Positions 31,746 to 40,238 of a DNA stretch of 41,922 nt are shown here, in pieces. The stretch spans positions 1 through 41,922 of the forward strand of contig NZ_JAAARM010000046.1 of assembly GCF_009908285.1 (NCBI RefSeq), written 5' to 3'. How positions within the stretch are numbered: position 1 is the stretch's first letter; each line of letters begins with the position of its first letter. The position numbers and the translations under genes were made by a program. The notes below the pieces were generated by a model. That model had not been told where the DNA came from and did no database searches. It worked only from the letters and a program-made list of their open reading frames with translations. This stretch comes from Pseudomonas sp. Fl4BN1 (GTDB taxonomy: Bacteria > Pseudomonadota > Gammaproteobacteria > Pseudomonadales > Pseudomonadaceae).

Positions 31746-33410
31746 GTGGAACGCGAATACATGGAATTCGACGTGGTCATCGTCGGTGCCGGCCCCGCAG
31801 GCTTGTCCGCCGCTTGCCGCCTTAAGCAGAAGGCCGCTGAAGCCGGTAAGGAAATCAGCGTCTGCGTGGTTGAAAAAGGCTCCGAAGTCGGTGCTCACAT
31901 CCTTTCCGGTGCCGTGTTCGAACCTCGGGCCCTGAACGAATTGTTCCCGGATTGGAAAGAACTGGGCGCCCCGCTAAACACCCCCGTGACCCGCGACGAC
32001 ATCTATGTCCTGCGCAGCGGTGAAGCCGCCACCAAGGTTCCAGACTTCTTTGTGCCCAAGACCATGCACAACGAAGGCAACTACATCATCTCCCTGGGCA
32101 ACCTGTGCCGCTGGCTGGCCCAGCAGGCCGAGAACCTGGGCGTGGAAATCTACCCGGGCTTCGCCGCCCAGGAAGCCCTGATCGACGAAAACGGCGTGGT
32201 CCGCGGGATCATCACCGGTGACCTGGGTGTCGACCGTGAAGGCCATCCAAAGGAAGGTCTCTATACCCCAGGCATGGAACTGCGCGGCAAATACACCCTG
32301 TTCGCCGAAGGCTGCCGTGGTCATATCGGCAAGCAGCTGATCAAGCAGTTCAACCTGGACAGCGACGCCGACGCCCAGCATTACGGCATCGGCCTCAAGG
32401 AAATCTGGGAAATCGATCCGGCCAAGCACCAACCGGGCCTGGTGGTGCACACCGCCGGCTGGCCGCTGGACATCATGAGCAACGAGAACACCGGCGGCTC
32501 CTTCCTCTATCACCTGGAAAACAACCAGGTGGTGGTGGGCCTGATCGTCGACCTGTCCTACGCCAACACTTACCTGTCGCCGTTCGACGAGTTCCAGCGT
32601 CTCAAGCATCACCCGGTGCTCAAGCAATACCTGGAAGGCGGCAAACGCATCAGCTACGGCGCCCGCGCACTGGCCAAGGGCGGTATCAATTCGCTGCCGA
32701 AGATGGTCTTCAAGGGTGGCGCACTGATCGGTTGCGACCTGGGCACCATGAACGTGGCCAAGATCAAGGGCAGCCACACCGCGATGAAGTCCGGCATGCT
32801 GGCCGCCGATGCGGTAGCCGACTCGCTGTTCGCCGGTTCCGAAGGCGCCGACGAGCTCAAGAGCTATGTCGACTCGTTCAAGGCCAGCTGGCTGTATGAA
32901 GAGCTGTTCGCCAGCCGCAACTTCGGCCCGGCCATGCACAAGTTCGGCCCGATCATCGGCGCCGGCTTCAACTGGTTCGACCAGAACATCCTCGGCGGCA
33001 AAATGCCGTTCACTCTGCACGACACCAAGCCGGACTACGCCTGCCTGAAGCTGGCCAAGGACTGCACGAAGATCGACTACCCGAAACCCGACGGCAAGCT
33101 GAGCTTCGACAAGTTGAGCTCGGTGTTCATCTCCGGCACCAACCATGAAGAAGAACAGCCTTGCCACCTGAAGCTGACCGACCCGAGCATTCCGTTGGGC
33201 CGCAACCTACCGCTGTACGATGAGCCGGCTCAGCGTTACTGCCCGGCCGGCGTGTATGAAGTGATCACCCAGGAAGACGGCGAGAAGCGCTTCCAGATCA
33301 ACTCGCAGAACTGCGTGCACTGCAAGACCTGCGACATCAAGGATCCTGCGCAGAACATCACCTGGGTCACTCCGGAAGGCTCCGGCGGCCCGACTTACCC
33401 GAACATGTAA
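31746..33410 (+). CDS. Electron transfer flavoprotein-ubiquinone oxidoreductase
   Basis: This 554-residue membrane-associated flavoprotein oxidises reduced ETF and reduces ubiquinone. The N-terminal FAD-binding motif is VVIVGAGPAGLSAACRL. Membrane/quinone-region segments follow (GARALAKGGINSLPKMVFKG). A C-terminal ferredoxin-like domain binds one 4Fe-4S cluster (CPAGVYEV ... NCVHCKTCDIKDP). The start GTG 31746 gives MEREYMEFDVV, preceded by GTAGGAGATAGCC; ATG 31761 is an alternative. It is divergent from etfBA and has its own promoter with a PsrA-type site. Followed by a terminator. Confidence 0.96.
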   Translation: MEREYMEFDVVIVGAGPAGLSAACRLKQKAAEAGKEISVCVVEKGSEVGAHILSGAVFEPRALNELFPDWKELGAPLNTPVTRDDIYVLRSGEAATKVPDFFVPKTMHNEGNYIISLGNLCRWLAQQAENLGVEIYPGFAAQEALIDENGVVRGIITGDLGVDREGHPKEGLYTPGMELRGKYTLFAEGCRGHIGKQLIKQFNLDSDADAQHYGIGLKEIWEIDPAKHQPGLVVHTAGWPLDIMSNENTGGSFLYHLENNQVVVGLIVDLSYANTYLSPFDEFQRLKHHPVLKQYLEGGKRISYGARALAKGGINSLPKMVFKGGALIGCDLGTMNVAKIKGSHTAMKSGMLAADAVADSLFAGSEGADELKSYVDSFKASWLYEELFASRNFGPAMHKFGPIIGAGFNWFDQNILGGKMPFTLHDTKPDYACLKLAKDCTKIDYPKPDGKLSFDKLSSVFISGTNHEEEQPCHLKLTDPSIPLGRNLPLYDEPAQRYCPAGVYEVITQEDGEKRFQINSQNCVHCKTCDIKDPAQNITWVTPEGSGGPTYPNM

Positions 33411-33428
33411 GTCACCGCTGCGCCAAAG

Positions 33429-33455
33429 AGGCTCCCAATGAAGGGGGCCTTTTTT
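33429..33455 (+). terminator. Rho-independent terminator after ETF-QO
   Basis: AGGCTCCC/GGGGGCCT form an 8-bp stem (one G-T pair) with a six-base loop, followed by six T, 18 bases after the stop. Confidence 0.85.
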
Positions 33456-33461
33456 ATGCTT

Positions 33462-33487
33462 GCGATTCGCTGGCAAGCCAACGCCTA
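33462..33487. repeat. REP-like sequence, degenerate
   Basis: The stretch around TTCGCTGGCAAGCCAACGCC resembles the stem of the intergenic REP elements abundant in Pseudomonas genomes (GCTGGCAAGCCAGC type), here in one imperfect copy between two convergent genes. Assignment is by resemblance only. Confidence 0.35.
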
Positions 33488-33503
33488 CCTGCGAGCAGCG
33501 ATT

Positions 33504-34394
33504 TCAAGCCGTGCGTTCATCACCCGGATTACGCTCGAAGTAGCGCTTGTACTCACGACTGAACTGCGACGTACTCTGATACCCCACTCGATGCGCCACC
33601 TGGGCCACGCCCAACCCCTCCCCCAACAGCAACTGCTGGGCCTTGAGCAACCGCAGGCGCTTGAGGTACTGCACCGGCGACAGCAAGGTGCTGCGCTTGA
33701 AGTGCTCATGAAAGGTCGAAGTACTCATGTTGGCGCAACGGGCCAGGGTCTCGACATTCAACGGTTCGGTGTAATGTTCGTGCAGGTGATTGAGCGACGC
33801 CGCCACCCGGGCGAATTGCCCCTGCTGCTCCACCAGTGCCCGTAACGCATCGGCCTGGGGCCCGCGCAAGGCGGCGAACAGCAACTCTCGCACCCTTGAA
33901 GCACCCATGATCTTGCACTCCAGAGGATCGTGCAGGCAGCGCAGCAACCGCTCCACGCACCCGCGCATGGCGTCATCGAGCACCGCCGAGGTCATGGACT
34001 CCAGGGTCTGCGCCGAAACCGTGCGACCCTCGGTGATGCCCATGGCCAGTACCAGTTCCCCCAACATCGCCCGATCGATGGCAATCGAAACCCCCAACAG
34101 CGGCGCATTGGGCAAGGCAAAGGTTTCGCATTCGAAGGGCACCGACAGCGCCTGGATCAGGTAATGCCCGGCACCGTACTCCAGGGTCCGCGTACCCAGG
34201 TAGGCCAGCTTGCTGCCCTGAACGATGATCATCAGGCTCGGCTCGTAGATCTGTGGTCCCCGGGCCACATCACGGCTGGCCCGCAGCACCTGCACCCCAG
34301 GCAATGCAGTGGGGATAAAGCCCTCACGACTGGCAAGGGGCTGGAGCAACGAAACCAGAGGGGCATTGGCGTCGAGGTGACGGGTCAGCAGCAT
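33504..34394 (-). CDS. AraC-family transcription regulator
   Basis: This 296-residue regulator has an N-terminal cupin-like AraC_N domain (GPQIYEPSLMIIVQGSKLAY; GHYLIQALSVPFECET) and a C-terminal pair of helix-turn-helices (LARCANMSTSTFHEHFKRST; VAQVAHRVGYQSTSQFSREY). Regulators of this subfamily are commonly found divergent from NAD(P)-dependent alcohol dehydrogenases and activate them. Here the partner gene at 34575 is cut after 41 codons by the mobile element, so the regulator may have lost its main target. Confidence 0.9.
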   Translation of the reverse strand: MLLTRHLDANAPLVSLLQPLASREGFIPTALPGVQVLRASRDVARGPQIYEPSLMIIVQGSKLAYLGTRTLEYGAGHYLIQALSVPFECETFALPNAPLLGVSIAIDRAMLGELVLAMGITEGRTVSAQTLESMTSAVLDDAMRGCVERLLRCLHDPLECKIMGASRVRELLFAALRGPQADALRALVEQQGQFARVAASLNHLHEHYTEPLNVETLARCANMSTSTFHEHFKRSTLLSPVQYLKRLRLLKAQQLLLGEGLGVAQVAHRVGYQSTSQFSREYKRYFERNPGDERTA

Positions 34395-34574
34395 GGGGAA
34401 AACTTCACGGAAAAAGGGATGAAAACATCATCGCAGGTCTGCTGGCCAATGCCGCGCAAAAACCGCCAATGACGGAGGAATAGGCATGACATGCCGAGGA
34501 ATCGCCATGGCTGCAGCGACGCTCGGCGCCGAAAATGCCTCGCCTCACTTGTCAGCGCTTTTGCGAGGTTCACC

Positions 34575-34698
34575 ATGTACACCGCCATCGGTTATGCCAC
34601 CCAATCGGCCACCACTCCCCTCGCCCCCATGAGCTTCCAGCGACGCAGTCCACGTGCGGACGACGTCGCCATCGAGATCCTCTACTGCGGCGTCTGCC
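34575..34698 (+). pseudogene. 5' fragment of a zinc alcohol dehydrogenase (YahK/AdhC type), interrupted
   Basis: From ATG 34575 the frame reads MYTAIGYATQSATTPLAPMS and continues to EILYCGVC. This closely follows the N-terminus of YahK-like NAD(P)-dependent alcohol dehydrogenases, where the next residues should be HSD. After C41 (34695-34697) and one or two matching bases the homology ends, and the frame closes at TAG... -like unrelated codons by 34718. The lost remainder includes the rest of the catalytic zinc site, so the product cannot work. The break is the left edge of the recombinase element. The dehydrogenase 3' part is not in the window. Confidence 0.85.
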
Positions 34699-34718
34699 CA
34701 ACATGTAACCCTAGCTGA

Positions 34719-34787
34719 TTGACTGCATCATGTATCGCGTGGGTTGACCGTAGAATTGACAACCCAGGCGTAACGTCTAGCCTTGAC
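34719..34787. repeat. Left-end subterminal repeats (4x TTGAC, hairpin) and possible promoter
   Basis: Within 70 bases of the left edge TTGAC occurs at 34719, 34744, 34756 and 34783. GGGTTG (34741-34746) and CAACCC (34760-34765) pair around a 13-base loop. Such repeats could be arm sites for the recombinases. TTGACA (34756-34761) with TAGCCT 16 bases on (34778-34783) is also a weak promoter candidate for the operon. Confidence 0.4.
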
Positions 34788-34815
34788 TACAAACCTAGTA
34801 GGCACGACGAGCACA

Positions 34816-36297
34816 ATGGCTTCATATATAAATTCCACACATGAAGGCAGGATTGTCCTCGTACCCTCCGTGCCCAACATATTCGCGACGGTGTACGCAA
34901 CCGTTTGCCTTCCTGGGGCCGTGACTGAGCCACTGCATGGTTGTGAAACTTCGCGGGAGATTTACCGTGAAGATGAAGTTGGAGCAGATGATCATTTAAA
35001 GAACGCCTATAACTTTCCCTTCTTGTTTCACAAGGACGGTACACCTTGGATAGAAGCTAACTCCTACCTCTATCACATTATTCAGGATCAGCATCCCAAT
35101 GAACGTCCAACGGATCAAGCAAGGCGAATTGCCGCGGAACTCCTCGATTATTTGATCTTCTGCGAATCACAAGGCATCGACTGGAAAGACTTTTCAGGGA
35201 AGCGTCCTTCTCACCGGCCGACCTATAAGTACTTCAATTATCTGAAGAACCAAAGCAAGCGAAGCAGCCGCGTCACCAACCAATACACCGGCGCCGTCTA
35301 CAACTTCTACAAATATGTGTCTCGCTATTGGCACTCCATCGACATGGAGCGCGTAGACACCGTCCGCACGTTCAAATCATTTGCTTCTACAGCCAAAGGT
35401 TCATTTTTAATTGAACGCGTAAGACGAAGTCAAACTCTAAGCACAGCACCTACGGTTCAACCCGACATAGGTACGGTAAGAGATGAAGGCGAAGACCTTC
35501 GGCCGCTAACGAACCAGCAATTGAAAATGCTGCAAGACTCCCTTACTAAGCACAAATGGCGGGTGCAAGATCGTTTAATAGTTGATACCGCCCTGATGAC
35601 CGGGGCTCGTAAACAGACAGTATTGACACTACGACTTAAACACCTTGCACAGTTCACTGAAGAGAACCTAAGACGCGATAACACCTATGCAGTTAAGTGC
35701 GGCCCTGGCACCGGAATCGACACTAAGCATAGCAAAGCCTTGACGATTTATATTCCGAAAGCACTCGCCTCACGATTGTCAATCTGGGCAAAAAGCCCCA
35801 CCGCTTCCAAACGACAAAAAAAATTTATGGACTTGGCAGCATCCGGGCCAATTGGCTCTCAATGGAAGCGTGAAGACGTTTATTTATTTCTGTCTGAGCA
35901 AGGAAATTCCTACTACGTATCCAAAGATGACCCCAACTACCCCTTCATAAAAACGCCTGCCAAGGGCCAAGTAACCACGACAATAAAGCGAAAGATCCTG
36001 AAGTATTCAGGAAGTACATTCCCAAAGGACTTCACTTTTCATTGGTTAAGAGCGACATTCGCCTTCCAACTCTACCAATACTTACAGCCATTGGTGGATT
36101 CCGGACGTCTCGGGAGCAGTGATCAAATTTCAATTATACAGATCAGGCTCAGCCACAGTTATCGTGAGACTACGGAGCACTATCTAAAACTATTCAAGAT
36201 GTTCAACGAGAATCTGGCAGCGCAAGAGGGTTGGGAAGATTGGCTTATGGGTGGCGAAGGCATGCTCCAAAACCATGACAATAAAAAGCTAGCCTAA
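34816..36297 (+). CDS. Tyrosine recombinase, first gene of the element
   Basis: From ATG 34816 (MASYINSTHEG) the protein is 493 residues; a TTG at 34783 would add 11. The N-terminal half (to about 215) looks like a core-binding region. The catalytic domain carries R265 (MTGARKQTVLTLR), a lysine at K304 or K307, H409 and R412 (HWLRATF), H447 (RLSHSYRETTEHY) and nucleophile Y456. The set is complete and the H-to-Y distance of nine is normal, so the enzyme is probably active. It is the position equivalent of Tn554 TnpA or the Gamma-Mobile-Trio recombinase; which family it belongs to needs a profile search. Its TAA is directly followed by the ATG of the next gene. Confidence 0.85.
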   Translation: MASYINSTHEGRIVLVPSVPNIFATVYATVCLPGAVTEPLHGCETSREIYREDEVGADDHLKNAYNFPFLFHKDGTPWIEANSYLYHIIQDQHPNERPTDQARRIAAELLDYLIFCESQGIDWKDFSGKRPSHRPTYKYFNYLKNQSKRSSRVTNQYTGAVYNFYKYVSRYWHSIDMERVDTVRTFKSFASTAKGSFLIERVRRSQTLSTAPTVQPDIGTVRDEGEDLRPLTNQQLKMLQDSLTKHKWRVQDRLIVDTALMTGARKQTVLTLRLKHLAQFTEENLRRDNTYAVKCGPGTGIDTKHSKALTIYIPKALASRLSIWAKSPTASKRQKKFMDLAASGPIGSQWKREDVYLFLSEQGNSYYVSKDDPNYPFIKTPAKGQVTTTIKRKILKYSGSTFPKDFTFHWLRATFAFQLYQYLQPLVDSGRLGSSDQISIIQIRLSHSYRETTEHYLKLFKMFNENLAAQEGWEDWLMGGEGMLQNHDNKKLA

Positions 36298-38190
36298 ATG
36301 CTATCCACTCGAAAAACCAATACTTACTTAGTCTCAGAGCTAACCGATGTAATTACGCATCCTGAATTAGCTAGGGTACACCTCCCAGAGGTAGTGGCAG
36401 TTCCCTTTGATATAGGCGCGCTTGCATATTCAATTAGGTACATTCCAATCTCCCGGAAAACCACAAGACCTTCTGGCGAGCCGACTCCAGTTGATCTAAT
36501 GTCATTGAGACATGAACGCATCGAACTGATTGAAGCCATTTTCGACGTCATCCCTACTGCATTTAATAGCGAGTCAAGCATATACCCTTTCTTGAGCAAC
36601 ATAAGGACAATTATCGACTGGTGCGACACAACTAACCACCATGATATTTTTGTCAGCCCGACGCAAAGCCGGCGTGTATATTTAAACTACACGAATGAAC
36701 TCAGACACAAACTTCACACAACTGAAGAACTGGGCCCGATTAGATGCTCGACTCTGCAATCAATCATGAAGCGCCTGATTGAGCTTAAGTTTGGAACTGA
36801 GCTTGCCACCTCAATAACTGCTGGAGTCATCACATTAAGATACAACAGATTTATTGAGGGCAATATACCTCAAGAGCAGATCATCCGATCTCAAGTGAGA
36901 GTTTTACTAGACTTAGCTCAAAAACTTTCCAAAGCTCTGATGGACGTAGAGCCATTTCCTTTTATACTGGAGATCGGAGGACAGCGATCTTGCTTCCTCC
37001 CTTACATAACAAGGCCAATCAGCACAGATAAGAAAAAACATGAGGTTGTGACGATTGACGATGCGACGTGCACCCTTAGAACTGTCGAAAGCTTAGTTAG
37101 CATTTATCGGCTTGAAAAAAATGACGCACTCAACCGCCTTAAGGGAGTTCGCAAAACTTTAAGTCTCGCAAACAACAACCCGTACTGCCGCGCCAGGAAT
37201 CAGCTAGCATCCCTAGCCTTGCAGGCGTATGCAAATCTGTTCATCTATATTACTGCAGCCTCTGCAAAAGAATTATCTCAATTTGACTACGAAGAAGGAA
37301 TTACCATCACTGAGGACACGCTCAGAAAACAGCTGAAGGCTATTAAGCTGCGGGCAAATGGTCGGGTTACGAAATATACCGTCGGACGAAAAACAGGACT
37401 AAAACTGCTTCGCGAATACCTAAAGTTCCGGGCTTGGGTTGTACGTGGCGAACAAATCAGCCAACTCTTTATTGGCCATGGCGCCGGCTTAAATAGCATA
37501 ACGGGATTGTCCAAGAAATTCCAATCTACTCTATGGCCAAGGGTACGCGACCTTTATTTTGAACCGTCTACCGCCAACATCCCACCGAAGCTTGCCCGCA
37601 AAATAAAAAGTGTAGTACTTCATGAAATCGAGCATTCCCTGCCTGTAGTCTCCGAGGTACTTAACCATACTGAAGAGGTTAATATTCGACACTATTCGCA
37701 TCCATCGGTCGATGGCCAACGTAGGGAATTTGGTAATTACTGGGCAGCTGTACGAAAAACAGCGGAACTCATACGAGACCGCGATGCATCTGGAACGCAG
37801 TCAATTGCCGCTGGGCATTGCGACAATATCAATCATCCAGAGCCAAAAGAACAACTTATTCCGATTCAGCCAGTATGTGAATCGCAGCTTGGCTGCCTGT
37901 ACTGCATGCACTATTCCTGTCACGCCGATGAAGAGGATACGTTCAAGTTACTGAGCTTAAAGTATGTCATTGAAAGTGTGAGAGCAATCTCTGTAGCAAG
38001 TGCGCTAACCACTCGACTATTCAAAGATCTGAACATTCGCTTGTCCGAGATTATAAGTGCTATTGCGTCTAAATCAGCTCACACCATGGCAATGGTTGAA
38101 AAGGTCAAGCACCGAGTCTTTGTGCTGGGCGAGCTCACTCCGTTTTGGGAGTCAAGACTACAGCGTTACGAGCGCATGGGTATTCTATGA
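36298..38190 (+). CDS. Degenerate tyrosine-recombinase-like protein with Cys/His cluster
   Basis: This is a 630-residue protein with a recombinase-like C-terminal half. The region that should hold the first catalytic Arg reads YITAASAKELSQF (about 315-327), with no Arg. The H-x-x-R box is replaced by KLARK, keeping Arg but not His. The last box LNHTEEVNIRHYSH retains His and Tyr nine apart. A lysine-rich hairpin region is present (VGRKTGLKLL). The tail has a probable zinc cluster C527, C533, C536, C541, H542 (CESQLGCLYCMHYSCHAD). It is unlikely to catalyse strand exchange alone; it may be a structural or targeting partner. There is zero spacing to the upstream gene and an ATGA overlap with the downstream one. 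Confidence 0.75.
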   Translation: MLSTRKTNTYLVSELTDVITHPELARVHLPEVVAVPFDIGALAYSIRYIPISRKTTRPSGEPTPVDLMSLRHERIELIEAIFDVIPTAFNSESSIYPFLSNIRTIIDWCDTTNHHDIFVSPTQSRRVYLNYTNELRHKLHTTEELGPIRCSTLQSIMKRLIELKFGTELATSITAGVITLRYNRFIEGNIPQEQIIRSQVRVLLDLAQKLSKALMDVEPFPFILEIGGQRSCFLPYITRPISTDKKKHEVVTIDDATCTLRTVESLVSIYRLEKNDALNRLKGVRKTLSLANNNPYCRARNQLASLALQAYANLFIYITAASAKELSQFDYEEGITITEDTLRKQLKAIKLRANGRVTKYTVGRKTGLKLLREYLKFRAWVVRGEQISQLFIGHGAGLNSITGLSKKFQSTLWPRVRDLYFEPSTANIPPKLARKIKSVVLHEIEHSLPVVSEVLNHTEEVNIRHYSHPSVDGQRREFGNYWAAVRKTAELIRDRDASGTQSIAAGHCDNINHPEPKEQLIPIQPVCESQLGCLYCMHYSCHADEEDTFKLLSLKYVIESVRAISVASALTTRLFKDLNIRLSEIISAIASKSAHTMAMVEKVKHRVFVLGELTPFWESRLQRYERMGIL

Positions 38191-40238
38191 GGAGCGCGGA
38201 CAACGACGAGCCTACCAATGCCGACTCGCTGGGCGATCAAATCCGCCCCCTAGAGGGTTATGTCGAACCCGGCGCTCGCCCATCGCCGGACTTCATTATA
38301 TGCCGCGATAAGTCAGGCATACCGACAGCGGTCTATGGACAATACATTTGGGATATTAACCCACTGAGATTAAGCGCCAGATACATGTCCAAAATTAGAT
38401 TTGACAAGTACTTTGGCGACGAGATGAATACCGAGCAGCGAGGAATAGTTGAAGAGGCACAGTATCTAGCATTTTGTTTCATGTATTATGCATCGACAGG
38501 TTTCGGCGGATCTATTTCGCCGTCCTCAATACTTGACTACTGTAATACACTGCGACTTATTGGTAAATTTTGTTATAAAATGAAAGGGAATGAGCTGGTC
38601 GGAACACTTAGTTTCAAAGACATATTCACTACTCCAATTTACATGGCTGCGATTCTAAAGGAGCTAAAATCCCGCCCCACACAACAACGGAATGTATTGA
38701 AAATATTAAATCGAATGGCATCGATGGGAAGCTCGAACCTTGGCTATATGGTTATCAGCTCCATTGACACCTTTGACGTACCTGCTCCGGCTAAAGCCAA
38801 GCAGCACCCAGCAATTCCGACCATGTTGTATATCAATCTCATAAATGGGCTGAGCGCAGACCTTGACAAGCTCGCACCTCTGACATCAAAACTTGAGGAG
38901 TTCATCACTGCATTTGCAGACCGTTGCTATGGGGTTGATTACCGGACTCAGCATAAAATTTCTAGAAATACTACTGTAGAATTGAAACCGGACTTTAGCG
39001 TAGCAGTAGCTTCCCATAACTTGGGAAGTCTATTCACCGACGACTATTTCTGCGACTCACGCCAACGCTTCACCGTACTCCTGACCACCATTCAGCACCT
39101 TGCCAAGTACACAATTCATCTTTACACAGGCATGCGCGATCAAGAAGTCGGACGCCTACCTTACGACTGTATTGCAAAGGAAGAGATTGAGCCTGCAACC
39201 TTCGACGACTATGGACTCTTACGAGATCCAGAATTGATCATCAATGTCATCTCAACCACAACCAAATACACAGGATATCGCCAAGAAGCAGCTTGGCTCG
39301 CGACTTCGGAGGTGGTGAGAGCAGTACGGATTGCACAGGCCGTCTGCCGAGGGCTGGCCAAAATACATGGTGTACCGCCGGAATCCTTACATCTATTCAC
39401 CAGCTCTGGTGTTATCCGAAGCCTAGAATCTGCTCCGCGACCGGCGATTATTGAATACCCTTCTCAACCTGCTTTTATGAAACGGCTTACGATCTCCCAA
39501 GCCGACTTAGCAGAACTTGATCTGTCTGATCCCAGCCGAGTTTTTCTTGCACAGGATGGATTTGAGGTTGGTAAGCCCTGGCCACTTAGCACACATCAAC
39601 TTCGCCGATCTCTAGCGCTGTACGGCAGCAGTAGTGGCTTCCTATCACTGCCGAGCTTATCCAAGCAATTCAAGCATTTCACGAAACAGCTCGCCAGATA
39701 TTACTCAAACAACTTTGAAAGAATAAAGACCATCTTCGGTAGCTACGACCCCAAAACCGGCGAATTTATCCTACCCCACACTCACTTCCTTTACGAGTTT
39801 CAACTGGCCATTCCAATGCAAATGGCTTATGAACTGATAGCTGACGTCCTAGGGGAGATGCAATTGTACGGTGGTGGCGGTGCTCAGATTCAGGCTCAGA
39901 GGGAGCGAATCGCCTCAAACCAGATTAGCGTTATCGAGTTCCGAAAGGATACAACAAAGAGAGTCCAATCTGGAGAGTTGAGTCACCGTAGCACCTTTCT
40001 CGGATCTTGCACAAAAACTGGTGACTGTGAGACATATATGCTTGGCCAAGTTAGCACTTGTTTAACATGTGACGGCGCTGCGATCTCCTTAGATAAACTG
40101 GGGGCTGAAATTGAAAACTCCGAACGCGAGTTGCTTATTTATCATCCCGGTACTGGTGAGCATCAGATTTTAAAAGAAGAGCTAAGTAAGATGAAAATCT
40201 TTCACACGAAACACAAGAAAAAAGAAAACAAGCCTTGA
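38187..40238 (+). CDS. Tyrosine recombinase with C-terminal Cys cluster, third gene of the element
   Basis: The start taken is ATG 38187, overlapping the upstream stop (ATGA), giving 683 residues; a TTG at 38145 is the only earlier option. The catalytic set is complete: R317 (YTGMRDQEVGRLPYD), K in STTTKYTGYRQ, H470 and R473 (THQLRRSLALYG), H497 (KQFKHFTKQL) and Y506 (ARYYSNNF; Y505 is adjacent). The tail carries C608, C614, C625 and C628 (GSCTKTGDC ... STCLTC), a probable zinc site similar in place to that of the second gene and to Tn554 TnpB-like proteins. It is probably active. Its stop overlaps the TTG start of the last gene. Confidence 0.83.
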   Translation: MRSADNDEPTNADSLGDQIRPLEGYVEPGARPSPDFIICRDKSGIPTAVYGQYIWDINPLRLSARYMSKIRFDKYFGDEMNTEQRGIVEEAQYLAFCFMYYASTGFGGSISPSSILDYCNTLRLIGKFCYKMKGNELVGTLSFKDIFTTPIYMAAILKELKSRPTQQRNVLKILNRMASMGSSNLGYMVISSIDTFDVPAPAKAKQHPAIPTMLYINLINGLSADLDKLAPLTSKLEEFITAFADRCYGVDYRTQHKISRNTTVELKPDFSVAVASHNLGSLFTDDYFCDSRQRFTVLLTTIQHLAKYTIHLYTGMRDQEVGRLPYDCIAKEEIEPATFDDYGLLRDPELIINVISTTTKYTGYRQEAAWLATSEVVRAVRIAQAVCRGLAKIHGVPPESLHLFTSSGVIRSLESAPRPAIIEYPSQPAFMKRLTISQADLAELDLSDPSRVFLAQDGFEVGKPWPLSTHQLRRSLALYGSSSGFLSLPSLSKQFKHFTKQLARYYSNNFERIKTIFGSYDPKTGEFILPHTHFLYEFQLAIPMQMAYELIADVLGEMQLYGGGGAQIQAQRERIASNQISVIEFRKDTTKRVQSGELSHRSTFLGSCTKTGDCETYMLGQVSTCLTCDGAAISLDKLGAEIENSERELLIYHPGTGEHQILKEELSKMKIFHTKHKKKENKP

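Noticed and set aside
31974..33167. Minus-strand frame of 397 codons opposite ETF-QO
   Set aside because: Shadow of a gene with complete FAD and iron-sulfur motifs.
34741..34765. GGGTTG/CAACCC hairpin as a terminator of the interrupted dehydrogenase gene
   Set aside because: Six-base stem with a 13-base loop and no T-run; it fits better with the recombinase-element end.
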